A DNA stretch of 64,000 nucleotides from Fimisoma sp964619315 (GTDB lineage: Bacteria > Bacillota > Clostridia > Peptostreptococcales > Anaerovoracaceae): positions 62,001 to 126,000 of the forward strand of contig CAZUEH010000001.1 of the NCBI GenBank assembly GCA_964619315.1. The letters are read 5' to 3'. Below, piece by piece: positions 27,878 to 36,516 of the stretch; position 1 is the stretch's first letter, and every line of letters starts with the position of its first letter. Made by a program: the position numbers and the translations under genes. A model generated the notes under the pieces. The model was given only the letters and a program-made list of their open reading frames with translations. It was not told the origin of the DNA and ran no database searches.

Positions 27878-29140
27878 CTACATTACCTCCTTTGGGTCGG
27901 AAATTTTTCCAGTTACAGCAGATGCTGCAGCAACTGCAGGGTTTGATAGATAAACCTCAGAAAGATTGTGTCCCATTCTACCTATAAAGTTTCTATTAGT
28001 AGTAGCAACACATCTTTCGTGTTCTGCTAAGATACCCATGTAACCACCTAAGCATGGACCACATGTAGGTGTTGAAACTGCACAACCAGCATCTATAAAG
28101 ATGTCTAAATATCCTTCTTTGATACAGTCCTTATATATCTTCTGAGTGGCAGGAATAACGATACATCTAACATCCTTTGCCACCTTTTTACCTTTAAGAA
28201 TCTCTGCCGCTATTTTCATATCTTCAAGGCGTCCATTAGTACAAGAGCCTATGACCACTTGGTCTATTTTAATTTCACCGATCTCATCAATAGTCTTAGT
28301 GTTTTCAGGTAAATGTGGTAGTGCAACTGTAGGTTTTAATTCTGAAAGGTCTATAGTGATGACTTGGTCATATTGAGCGTCTTCATCAGGTGCGAAAACT
28401 TTATATTCTCTGTCTACTCTACCTTTCATGTACTCTTTTGTGATTTCATCTACCATGAATATGCCATTTTTTGCGCCGGCTTCGATTGCCATGTTTGCTA
28501 TGCTTAATCTGTCGTCCATAGAAAGAGCTTTTAATCCATCACCCATAAACTCTAATGATTTGTACAAAGCTCCATCTACGCCAATCATACCGATTAAATG
28601 CAAAATTACATCCTTGCCAGAAACGTATTGGTTTAGTTTACCTGTAAGTTCTATTTTTATTGCTGCTGGTACTTTGAACCAAGTTTTGCCTGTTGCCATT
28701 CCAGCTGCCATATCAGTGCTTCCAACGCCTGTAGAAAAAGCGCCTAATGCTCCATATGTGCAAGTGTGTGAATCAGCTCCAATTATACATTCGCCAGAAG
28801 CAACTAATCCCATTTCTGGAAGCAATGCGTGTTCAATACCCATATTGCCTACATCAAAGAAATTGTCTATGTCAAACTTTCTAGCAAAAGTCCTAGATTG
28901 TTTACACTGCTGTGCTGCCTTAATGTCTTTGTTTGGTGTGAAATGATCCATTACCAACGATATTTTTGATTTATCAAAGACTTCATCAAATCCTGCTTTT
29001 TCAAATTCATTAATGGCTACTGGAGAAGTTATATCATTTCCCAAAACCATATCTAATTTAGCTTCAATTAGCTGGCCCGGTTTAACTTCATTTAAGCCTG
29101 CATGATCTGCTAAAATCTTTTGTGTCATTGTCATACTCAT
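27878..29140 (-). CDS. leuC: 3-isopropylmalate dehydratase large subunit
   Basis: A 420-residue aconitase-superfamily protein carrying the 4Fe-4S cluster. Cluster ligands are in VIGSCTNGRLEDM and TPTCGPCLGGYMG; GADSHTCTYGALGAFSTGVG and the C-terminal TTNRNFIGRMGH complete the family signature. The length fits the short archaeal-type LeuC that works with a separate small subunit. It starts 5 bases after leuA. Confidence 0.96.
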   Translation of the reverse strand: MSMTMTQKILADHAGLNEVKPGQLIEAKLDMVLGNDITSPVAINEFEKAGFDEVFDKSKISLVMDHFTPNKDIKAAQQCKQSRTFARKFDIDNFFDVGNMGIEHALLPEMGLVASGECIIGADSHTCTYGALGAFSTGVGSTDMAAGMATGKTWFKVPAAIKIELTGKLNQYVSGKDVILHLIGMIGVDGALYKSLEFMGDGLKALSMDDRLSIANMAIEAGAKNGIFMVDEITKEYMKGRVDREYKVFAPDEDAQYDQVITIDLSELKPTVALPHLPENTKTIDEIGEIKIDQVVIGSCTNGRLEDMKIAAEILKGKKVAKDVRCIVIPATQKIYKDCIKEGYLDIFIDAGCAVSTPTCGPCLGGYMGILAEHERCVATTNRNFIGRMGHNLSEVYLSNPAVAAASAVTGKISDPKEVM

Positions 29141-29145
29141 AAGGT

Positions 29146-30873
29146 TTACCTCTCTAAAAATGCTCTATTTATTGCTGACATAAGGGCGTTGACTGATGCA
29201 TATATGATATCATTGTGAATTCCAATGCCCCAGTAGGTTTTACCACTTTTGTCTGCCATCGCTACATATGCAGCTGCTTTTGAATTTGACTTAGAGTCAA
29301 GTGCATGTTCTTCATAAGTTAGGAACTCACAGTCTATTCTATAAGGACCTTCTCTTAAAGCGTTTGTTATGGCGTCGAGACGACCATTTCCATCACCTTT
29401 AAGATTATATTTTTTGCCGTCTATTATCGTTTCGATATCGGCTTCTATACCGTTATCTCCAAGACTTTCAGATTGTGGCAATCTCTTAAATGTAGCATCT
29501 AATAGTTGGTACTTGTCAATTCTGTTAACATACTCTTTTGTAAAAATATCTAGTATCTTATCAGGAGGCAACTCCTTGTGGTTGACATCGGAAACATGTT
29601 TCATCATGTATCCTATTTCTTCCTTCATAGCTGTTGGTATGTGATATCCATAATTGGTTTCAAGGATATATGCTACACCGCCCTTGCCTGACTGGCTATT
29701 TATTCTGATTACATCTGCTTCGTATTCTCTGTTGACATCCATTGGGTCAATTGGGATATACGGAACATTCCATCTGTCTGGCTCAAACTCTTCTCTATAG
29801 TGCATTCCTTTTGCAATCGCATCTTGGTGAGATCCAGAAAATGCTGCAAACACCAATTCTCCTCCATATGGTTGTCTATGTGGTACTTTCATATCTGTGA
29901 ATTGCTCATACTTTTCTACTATTCGTGGCATATTTGTAAAATCCAATTCAGGGTTAACACCGTGAGAATACATATTCATTGCCACGGTAATTATGTCTGC
30001 ATTACCGGTACGCTCTCCATTTCCGAAAAGAGTTCCTTCGACTCGATCGCCTCCTGCCAAAACGCCCAACTCGCAGTCGGCTACGGCAGTTCCTCTATCG
30101 TTGTGAGGATGCAAGGAAATTACTACATTCTCTCTTGAGTCAAGATTATCGCTCATATATTCTATCTGTGAAGCATACACGTGAGGCATGGACATGGAAA
30201 CAGTAGCCGGAAGGTTGATTATAGTCTTTCTCTGTGGTGTCGGTTTCCAGACACCTATTACTGCGTTACAAATTTCCAATGCATATTCCATTTCTGTGCC
30301 AGTAAAGCTTTCAGGGGAATATTCGAATGTAAAGTGTGTATCTGCATACTTTTTAGAGTACTCATCTATCATTTTAGCACCAGAAACAGCAATCTTTTTT
30401 ATTTCGTCTTTGCTCTTTCTGAAAACTTGTTCTCTCTGTGCTACTGATGTGGAGTTGTATAAATGTATAATTACATTTTTTGCTCCTTTTACTGCCTCAA
30501 AAGTTTTTTCGATTATATGTTTTCTTGATTGTGTAAGAACCTGAATAGTTACATCCTCTGGTATTAAATTCTTTTCTATAAGTTCTCTTAGAAATTCATA
30601 TTCTGTCTCCGATGAAGCAGGAAATCCAACTTCAATTTCTTTAAAGCCAATATCACATAACAGCTTAAAGAAATCCAGCTTCTCTTCTAGGCTCATAGGC
30701 ACTATTAGAGCTTGGTTGCCATCTCGCAGGTCAACGCTACACCATATAGGTGCTTTATCGATGTGGTCCTTTTGAGTCCACTTGTTGGATTCAACTGGCG
30801 GCAAAAAATATCCTCTGCTATATTTTTTATGGTTTTTCATGCCGACGACTTTGTCTGTGACTTCAGTTATCAT
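29146..30873 (-). CDS. leuA: 2-isopropylmalate synthase (long, type 2)
   Basis: First committed leucine enzyme, condensing acetyl-CoA with 2-oxoisovalerate. The 575-residue length fits the LeuA2 group. The TIM-barrel start has WCSVDLRDGNQALIVPMS; metal ligands are in VISLHPHNDRGTAVADC and VEGTLFGNGERTGN. The C-terminal allosteric domain (about 430-575) probably mediates leucine inhibition. It is the first structural gene after the attenuator; AAAGGA lies ten bases before the ATG. Confidence 0.95.
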   Translation of the reverse strand: MITEVTDKVVGMKNHKKYSRGYFLPPVESNKWTQKDHIDKAPIWCSVDLRDGNQALIVPMSLEEKLDFFKLLCDIGFKEIEVGFPASSETEYEFLRELIEKNLIPEDVTIQVLTQSRKHIIEKTFEAVKGAKNVIIHLYNSTSVAQREQVFRKSKDEIKKIAVSGAKMIDEYSKKYADTHFTFEYSPESFTGTEMEYALEICNAVIGVWKPTPQRKTIINLPATVSMSMPHVYASQIEYMSDNLDSRENVVISLHPHNDRGTAVADCELGVLAGGDRVEGTLFGNGERTGNADIITVAMNMYSHGVNPELDFTNMPRIVEKYEQFTDMKVPHRQPYGGELVFAAFSGSHQDAIAKGMHYREEFEPDRWNVPYIPIDPMDVNREYEADVIRINSQSGKGGVAYILETNYGYHIPTAMKEEIGYMMKHVSDVNHKELPPDKILDIFTKEYVNRIDKYQLLDATFKRLPQSESLGDNGIEADIETIIDGKKYNLKGDGNGRLDAITNALREGPYRIDCEFLTYEEHALDSKSNSKAAAYVAMADKSGKTYWGIGIHNDIIYASVNALMSAINRAFLER

Positions 30874-30897
30874 TTCTTAAGGGTCCTTTCTTTTATC

Positions 30898-30940
30898 ATA
30901 AAAAAAAATCTCGTCTCCACCAGAAATTAGAAACAAGATT
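30898..30940 (-). terminator. Attenuator terminator in the leuA leader
   Basis: An 11-pair hairpin on the minus strand, AATCTTGTTTC (30930-30940) with GAGACGAGATT (30907-30917), two G-U pairs, 12-base loop, followed directly by a run of nine T. It stands between the leader peptide and leuA, so it is a regulated terminator and not an operon end. Confidence 0.85.
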
Positions 30941-31007
30941 AGTTTTAACAAAATATAAGTTTACTACTCGGATTCAGGTAGAATATTAATTCATAAATTA
31001 TTTTATT

Positions 31008-31049
31008 TCAAATGACTAGTACGACTCCGAGTAAAATAATATGTAACAT
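31008..31049 (-). CDS. Branched-chain amino-acid leader peptide
   Basis: A 13-codon reading frame encoding MLHIILLGVVLVI, preceded by GAAAGGAAAG at good spacing and ending in TGA. Ten of the 13 residues are leucine, isoleucine or valine: four Leu (two TTA, CTC, CTA), three Ile (ATT) and three Val (two GTC, GTA). It is followed by an intrinsic terminator and then leuA. This is the pattern of IlvL/LeuL-type attenuation peptides. It is too short for standard gene prediction. Confidence 0.85.
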   Translation of the reverse strand: MLHIILLGVVLVI

Positions 31050-31086
31050 TAATATTCTTTCCTTTCTTTTCATTTATAATATAGTT

Positions 31087-31115
31087 ATGATACTGCTTTT
31101 GCCAATTAAAGTCAA
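31087..31115 (-). promoter_or_regulatory. Predicted sigma-A promoter of the leu-ilv operon
   Basis: TTGACT (31110-31115), a 17-base spacer and TATCAT (31087-31092) on the minus strand. Transcription would begin near 31080, about 30 bases before the leader-peptide start codon. No other good promoter is seen between here and leuA. Confidence 0.75.
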
Positions 31116-31229
31116 TAGTTTTTTGTGTTTTTTTACAACTTTTTTTGATATTGCTGTTTCTTTTCCACAAATACACGGTCGTTTATAAATCCAACATCTC
31201 TTATTCTTCGTCTTTATAGCACAATGAGA

Positions 31230-31263
31230 AAACTCCCGAGCTTCTACTATGAAACTCGGGAGT
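31230..31263 (-). terminator. Intrinsic terminator of the transhydrogenase-like operon
   Basis: A nine-pair G+C-rich hairpin, ACTCCCGAG and CTCGGGAGT with a 14-base loop, followed by TTTTCTC on the minus strand. It lies 14 bases after the stop codon of the 1154-residue gene and separates it from the leu-ilv promoter. Confidence 0.8.
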
Positions 31264-31276
31264 AAATCATCTTTAA

Positions 31277-34200
31277 TTATGCTGTTGGATTAGCTGCTTT
31301 TGGCAATCTCTGTTCTATCACCTGCATTAGGCTATCTGTGCAAGCAAGTTTTTCTACTAGCTCGCCATCACCTACTACAACTAACTTAGCGTCTTCAGTA
31401 GGAGTTAAAACTCCTCCCAATACTTCGCCAACTTGTGCATACTTGTATGCAGCAACAGTATCAGCCATTTCGTCAGAAATCTCATCTGTTTCATCCCAGT
31501 CAAGGTCAACTTCGAATACATGTGCGATTTCTACTGCAACTTCCCAGTTGCTAAACAAGATTTCTTCGTCTATAGCTGCCTCAACAAGCTGTAGTCTTCT
31601 TTCTGTATTGGTAAATGTGCCATCGATAGAAGCGAAGCCTGTTCCAGGAATAACCACATCTGCTTTTGATCCAAGTTCAGTCACGTGAGTATCACATACT
31701 GCTAAGAATTCTAATTCATCAGTGTTTATATCAGCATTTTCACCGAATACTACTAAAGCCTTAACTCCCTCAAGAGCTTCCACTCCTGCGGTAATTCCCA
31801 TGTCTACTAAACCTTGAGAATTGTTTTTAGCCTTAACTTGAAGGATACCATCTCTTGGTGATCCGATGTGACCTGAAAGCATTGCTATGTCAGCAACTAA
31901 AGTCGCACCATCTACAGTCAAGAAGTTCTGCTGGTATACTATCATAGCTTTTTTAGCAGCCATATAAGTGTCAGCTATTGCTTTAGCTTCTTCTGAAACC
32001 TTAACGTTTGCCAATGATGCTACAAATTCATCATAGCCCGCAACCATTTTAGCCTTACCACTGTCAACAATAGCCTTAGCTACTTCCTTAAGGAATGATA
32101 AGTCGTTATCACAGTTGCATACGCTTATAACCTTTGCGCCTGCTTCTTCTGCTTGTCTTAGCTTTAATTCAATTACTCTTGAGTCTTCATCTTTGAATCC
32201 AACTTTTAGAATAACATTAGTTGAAAGTAATTCGTCTATAGTGTTTGGAGAAGCGTCACGGCCTATAACCTTTTTCAATCCGCTTTCTCTGTTGTTCATA
32301 CAAAGAACCTTTGCGCCCATAGCTTCTGCCATTGTTCTCATAGCATAAGCTTCTTCGTTGGTGTATCTGTCTGAAATTGATACTGCTATAGCGTCCTTGC
32401 CATATTTTGCACCAATAGACTGACATTTTTTAGCAACTAAGACGAATGCTTCATGATAATCAGCTTCTCTGAATCTTCCATCTTCCTTAACTAAAGGTTC
32501 TTCCAACTTATCCTCTAAGACTGCGCAGTCAAATCCCCATTTACCGTTACCACAGATAAGGCCTTTGTTTACGATGCCGTCTTTGTCAGGATTGGACTTA
32601 ATAAGCATATCTCCGCAGCTCTCAACTTTGAGGCTACAACCTACTGAACAATATGCACAAGTAGTATCTGTAACTTCTGTTGCTACTGGAGTTTCTTTAA
32701 TCATTGTAGTTCTTTCTTGTAATGCACCTGTTGGGCATACGCTTACGCACTGTCCACAAGAGATACAACCGGACTCTACTAAAGGTTTTTCCATATTAGG
32801 CTTAACTGTTGTTTCAAAACCTCTGTTTACAAGACCTAATGCGCCTACTCCAACAACTTCGTCACATACTCTTACACAAAGTCCGCAAAGAATACACTTG
32901 CTAGGGTCTCTTACTATGAATGGATGATCGTCTTCAAACTCAATGTCGCTCTTTTCTCCTGCAAATCTATCAGGTGCAACGTCATATTGGTTTGCATAAT
33001 CAATCAGTTTACATTCAAAGTAGTCATGGCATCCACATTCTAAACATCTTGAAGCTTCTTCAACAGCCTGTTCTTCTGTAAATCCACATGGGATTACTTC
33101 GGAGAAGTTATCCTTTCTTTCTTCTGCAGAAAGTAGTGGAATTTCAGGTCTGCACATTCTTTCTCTATCTTCGAATGTTTTTTCTGTAATATCATCTCTT
33201 TCTACAACGAAAGGTTTTTCATACTTTACAGCTTCGCCATATAGATATGCGTCGATGATATCAGAAGCTTTTCTTGCATCAGCAATTGCTTCTACAGCTA
33301 TAGAAATCTTATCGTTACCACAGTCTCCGCCTGCAAATACGCCAGGAATGCTGGTCATATAAGTATCAGGGTCGTATGCGATAGCGTCTTTTCTTGTCTT
33401 ATCACAATCAAATATGCTAGCATCTACTGCCTGACCAATTGCAAGAATTACAGTGTCAACAGCGATAGTTTCAGTCTTGCCTTCTACAGGAATAGGTTTT
33501 CTTCTGCCAGAAGCGTCAGGTTCACCCAACTCCATAACTTGAAGTACAACTTCTTTAACTTTGCCTTGTTCATCCTTGATTATTTCTAAAGGATTTGTAA
33601 GGTTCTTAAAGATTACGCCTTCTTCTTCGCCTTCTTCGATTTCTACCATGTCAGCTGGCATTTCGTCTTTAGTTCTTCTGTAAATGTTATATACTTCCTT
33701 AGCGCCTAATCTTACAGCTGTTCTGCAAGCATCCATAGCTGTGTTTCCGCCGCCTACGATAGCAACTTTTTCACCTAAGGATATTTCTTCATTTCTAACT
33801 ACTTTTCTTAAGAAGTCAATACCGCCGATAACGCCTTCTGCATCTTCGCCTTTGCATCCAACTCCTGTAGATACCCAAGCACCGATTCCAAGAAGTACAG
33901 CATCGTAATCATTCTTAATTGTTTCGAATGGAATATCAACTCCAATCTTAGTGTTAGTGATGATTTCTACTCCCATTCTTTCGATAGTAAGAATTTCTTC
34001 ATCTAATACAGCCTTTGGAAGTCTGTATTCTGGGATACCGTATCTCAACATACCGCCTGCTTTTGGCATTGATTCGAATATTGTTACCATATGTCCCATC
34101 TGCCTAAGGAAATATGCAGCAGATAATCCCATAGGACCACCACCGATGACAGCAACGCTCTTGCCGGTGTCTTCTTCACATTCAGGAGTGAAAACTTCTT

Positions 34201-34741
34201 CGCCTTCTAAATCGAAGTCAGCAACGAATCTCTTTAATTGCTGTATTGAGATAGGTTCATCAATAAGACCTCTTCTACATTCTTCTTCGCAAGGATGAGG
34301 ACAAACTCTTCCAAGTGCTGCAGGTAGAGGAATCTTATCCTTAACAAGCTCATGAGCCTTTTCATATTCTCCATTAGCAATTAAGCCTACATATCCCTGA
34401 CAGTCTGTCTGAGCAGGACATGCCAACACACATGGAGGTCTACAATCACCTACATGGTTTGAAAGAAGAAGTTCAAGGTTAGTTTTTCTTGATTCTACTA
34501 CTCTTTCAGTATTAGTTTTTATTACCATTCCTGGTGCGATATCTGTAGCACATGCCTTGCAAAGTTTAGGATTTCCTTCAACTTCACACATACATAGACC
34601 ACATGAACCGTAAATTTTAGTTCTTTCATCATAGCAAAGAGTTGGAATAAAAACGTCGTTTTCTCTTGCAACTTCCAGAATTGTCTGGCCTGCAACGCCT
34701 GTAACTTCTTTACCGTCTATATTAAGTCTAAACTTGTTCAT
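31277..34741 (-). CDS. NuoG/GltD-like iron-sulfur flavoprotein chimera (StnC-like transhydrogenase subunit)
   Basis: A 1154-residue multidomain redox protein. N-terminal 2Fe-2S domain (C36, C47, C50, C64 in LCYDERTKIYGSCGLCMCE); a GltD/NfnB-like dinucleotide oxidoreductase (about 95-550) with cysteine-rich DCRPPCVLACPAQTDC, VAVIGGGPMGLSAAYFLRQ and VAIVGGGNTAMDACRTAVRL; two 4Fe-4S motifs CILCGLCVRVCDE and CISCGQCVSVCPTGA; then a Nuo/Fdh-type 4Fe-4S segment CAYCSVGCSLKVES and a shortened NuoG-like tail ending VVIPGTGFASIDGTFTNTERR. The tail lacks a visible molybdenum-ligand Cys/Sec and is far shorter than a formate dehydrogenase. With NuoE- and NuoF-like partners it fits the Sporomusa-type bifurcating NADH/ferredoxin:NADP transhydrogenase. 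That function is inferred. Confidence 0.8.
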   Translation of the reverse strand: MNKFRLNIDGKEVTGVAGQTILEVARENDVFIPTLCYDERTKIYGSCGLCMCEVEGNPKLCKACATDIAPGMVIKTNTERVVESRKTNLELLLSNHVGDCRPPCVLACPAQTDCQGYVGLIANGEYEKAHELVKDKIPLPAALGRVCPHPCEEECRRGLIDEPISIQQLKRFVADFDLEGEEVFTPECEEDTGKSVAVIGGGPMGLSAAYFLRQMGHMVTIFESMPKAGGMLRYGIPEYRLPKAVLDEEILTIERMGVEIITNTKIGVDIPFETIKNDYDAVLLGIGAWVSTGVGCKGEDAEGVIGGIDFLRKVVRNEEISLGEKVAIVGGGNTAMDACRTAVRLGAKEVYNIYRRTKDEMPADMVEIEEGEEEGVIFKNLTNPLEIIKDEQGKVKEVVLQVMELGEPDASGRRKPIPVEGKTETIAVDTVILAIGQAVDASIFDCDKTRKDAIAYDPDTYMTSIPGVFAGGDCGNDKISIAVEAIADARKASDIIDAYLYGEAVKYEKPFVVERDDITEKTFEDRERMCRPEIPLLSAEERKDNFSEVIPCGFTEEQAVEEASRCLECGCHDYFECKLIDYANQYDVAPDRFAGEKSDIEFEDDHPFIVRDPSKCILCGLCVRVCDEVVGVGALGLVNRGFETTVKPNMEKPLVESGCISCGQCVSVCPTGALQERTTMIKETPVATEVTDTTCAYCSVGCSLKVESCGDMLIKSNPDKDGIVNKGLICGNGKWGFDCAVLEDKLEEPLVKEDGRFREADYHEAFVLVAKKCQSIGAKYGKDAIAVSISDRYTNEEAYAMRTMAEAMGAKVLCMNNRESGLKKVIGRDASPNTIDELLSTNVILKVGFKDEDSRVIELKLRQAEEAGAKVISVCNCDNDLSFLKEVAKAIVDSGKAKMVAGYDEFVASLANVKVSEEAKAIADTYMAAKKAMIVYQQNFLTVDGATLVADIAMLSGHIGSPRDGILQVKAKNNSQGLVDMGITAGVEALEGVKALVVFGENADINTDELEFLAVCDTHVTELGSKADVVIPGTGFASIDGTFTNTERRLQLVEAAIDEEILFSNWEVAVEIAHVFEVDLDWDETDEISDEMADTVAAYKYAQVGEVLGGVLTPTEDAKLVVVGDGELVEKLACTDSLMQVIEQRLPKAANPTA

Positions 34742-34756
34742 CGTTTTTCCTCCTCC

Positions 34757-36505
34757 CTACTTCTTTTCTATAGCGCCAAATTTGCAGCTTTCTAAGCACT
34801 TGCCGCATTTGATGCATTTTTCTTTGTCAATAACGTGTTTTTCTTTTACTGTTCCTGTAATAGCTCCTACTGGGCATTTCTTTGAGCATAATGTACAGCC
34901 AACACATTTATCTGTAATAGTGTAATTCACAAGAGCCTTACATGATCCTGCAGTACACTTTTTGTTATAAATATGATCTTCATACTCATTTCTAAAGTAT
35001 TTAAGAGTAGTTAGAACTGGGTTTGGTGCAGTTTGGCCTAATCCGCAAAGGGAACCGTCCTTAATCTTAACTGCCAATTCTTCTAACTTCTCAATATCGC
35101 CATCTACGCCTTCTCCTCTTGTAATTCTTTCCAAGATTTCAAGCATTCTCTTTGTACCAAGACGGCAATAGTTGCACTTACCGCAAGATTCGTCACGAGT
35201 AAAGTTCAAGAAATATCTTGCCATATCTACCATGCAAGTATCTTCGTCCATTACGATCATACCACCGGATCCTACGATAGCACCTGTTTTATTGATATCT
35301 TCATATGTTACTGGTGTATCAATAAGCTGTGCTGGAATACATCCGCCAGAAGGTCCGCCCATCTGAACAGCCTTAAATTCTCTGTCGTTTTTAATTCCAC
35401 CACCGATATCAAATATAACATCTTTAAGAGTAAGACCCATAGGTACTTCTACTAGTCCACCCTTCTTTATCTTTCCTGCTAATGCGAAAACCTTAGTTCC
35501 TTTGCTTAGTTCAGTTCCCATAGCGCCGAAAGCTGCTCCGCCGTTATGAATGATCCAAGGTACGTTTGCAAGGGTTTCTACATTGTTTATATCTGTAGGT
35601 TTCTGCCAATATCCTTTTGCTGCAGGGAAAGGAGGTTTTAATCTAGGCATTCCTCTTTCTCCTTCGAGGGATGCGATCAATGCTGTTTCTTCACCACACA
35701 CGAATGCGCCGGCTCCTGCTTTGATTCTCATTTCGAAGTCGAATCCACTACCAAAGATATTTTTACCCAAGTATCCTTTTTCTCTCGCTTGTTCCATAGC
35801 AATTTCAAGTCTCTTGATTGCTAAAGGATATTCAGCACGACAGTAAATGATACCTTCTTTAGCACCCATAGCGTATCCGCCTATAATCATACCTTCAATC
35901 AATGAATGAGGGTCGCCTTCTAAAACGGAACGGTCCATGAATGCGCCTGGGTCTCCTTCGTCGGCATTACAAACCAAATATTTTTCGTTTCCTGGACTTT
36001 GCTTTGCTGCATTCCACTTAAACCAAGTTGGGAATCCTGCGCCGCCTCTTCCTCTTAATCCTGAAACCTTAATTTCTTCTATAACTTCTTCAGGTTTCAT
36101 AGACTTAAGAACTTTTTCGATAGCCTTGTAACCGTCAACAGCTACATACTCATCTATTTCTTCTGGATTGATAACTCCGCAGTTTCTAAGAACAACTCTC
36201 TGTTGTTTTCCTACGAACTGTTCATCTTCTGAAGAAATTGACTGCTCTTTGAAGACAGTCCCGTTTACCAAATGATTTTCTACTATCTGAGAAACCTTAT
36301 CTGGTTGAACTTTGACATATCTTGTCATTTCGCCGTTATCTTCATAAACGTCAACTATTGGCTCTAGGTAACAAGTACCAACACAGCCTGTAGTATCTAC
36401 GCTTATATTTAGTTTCTTGTCCGCAATCTGTTTTTCAAATTCGTCAGCGGTTTTTTTAGCACCTGTGGCAATACCACAGCTACCTTGTCCTACTACTACT
36501 CTCAT
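34757..36505 (-). CDS. NuoF-like NADH-binding flavoprotein subunit
   Basis: A 582-residue protein of the NuoF/HydB family. An N-terminal thioredoxin-like 2Fe-2S domain (about 1-85: GQGSCGIATGA, TTGCVGTCYLEP) precedes the FMN/NADH domain: GLRGRGGAGFPTWFKW, VCNADEGDPGAFMDR and GAGAFVCGEETALIASLEG. The NuoF 4Fe-4S site is ESCGKCNYCRLGTKRM. A C-terminal two-cluster ferredoxin domain (about 520-582: CVGCTLCSKKCPVGA and CIKCGKCLESCKFGA) is the arrangement of bifurcating enzymes, not of respiratory complex I. The gene lies between the NuoE-like and the GltD-fused genes, 11-15 bases from each. Confidence 0.92.
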   Translation of the reverse strand: MRVVVGQGSCGIATGAKKTADEFEKQIADKKLNISVDTTGCVGTCYLEPIVDVYEDNGEMTRYVKVQPDKVSQIVENHLVNGTVFKEQSISSEDEQFVGKQQRVVLRNCGVINPEEIDEYVAVDGYKAIEKVLKSMKPEEVIEEIKVSGLRGRGGAGFPTWFKWNAAKQSPGNEKYLVCNADEGDPGAFMDRSVLEGDPHSLIEGMIIGGYAMGAKEGIIYCRAEYPLAIKRLEIAMEQAREKGYLGKNIFGSGFDFEMRIKAGAGAFVCGEETALIASLEGERGMPRLKPPFPAAKGYWQKPTDINNVETLANVPWIIHNGGAAFGAMGTELSKGTKVFALAGKIKKGGLVEVPMGLTLKDVIFDIGGGIKNDREFKAVQMGGPSGGCIPAQLIDTPVTYEDINKTGAIVGSGGMIVMDEDTCMVDMARYFLNFTRDESCGKCNYCRLGTKRMLEILERITRGEGVDGDIEKLEELAVKIKDGSLCGLGQTAPNPVLTTLKYFRNEYEDHIYNKKCTAGSCKALVNYTITDKCVGCTLCSKKCPVGAITGTVKEKHVIDKEKCIKCGKCLESCKFGAIEKK

Positions 36506-36516
36506 GGTTTCACCTC

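Larger units (their letters stand above)
30874..31080 (-). promoter_or_regulatory. Ribosome-mediated attenuator leader of the leu-ilv operon
   Basis: The transcribed leader carries a 13-codon peptide, then several mutually exclusive pairings, then the leuA terminator. Pairings seen: GAATATTAAT (31048-31057, covering the peptide start) with ATTAATATTC (30981-30990); TACTCGG inside the peptide (31027-31033) with CCGAGTA (30965-30971); and GAAATAAAAT at the peptide stop codon (31000-31009) with the 5' arm of the terminator (9 of 10 pairs). A ribosome held on scarce Leu, Ile or Val codons would leave the last pairing free and block the terminator; one reaching the stop codon would cover it. The mechanism is inferred. 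Confidence 0.8.

Noticed and set aside
30874..31080. T-box riboswitch before leuA
   Set aside because: The leader has no TGGNACCGCG-like T-box sequence and no specifier loop layout; a BCAA-rich leader peptide explains the terminator better.
31277..34741. NAD-dependent formate dehydrogenase FdhA
   Set aside because: The C-terminal part is much too short, lacks the active-site Cys/Sec, and a GltD-like domain is inserted; NuoG-type motifs end the protein.
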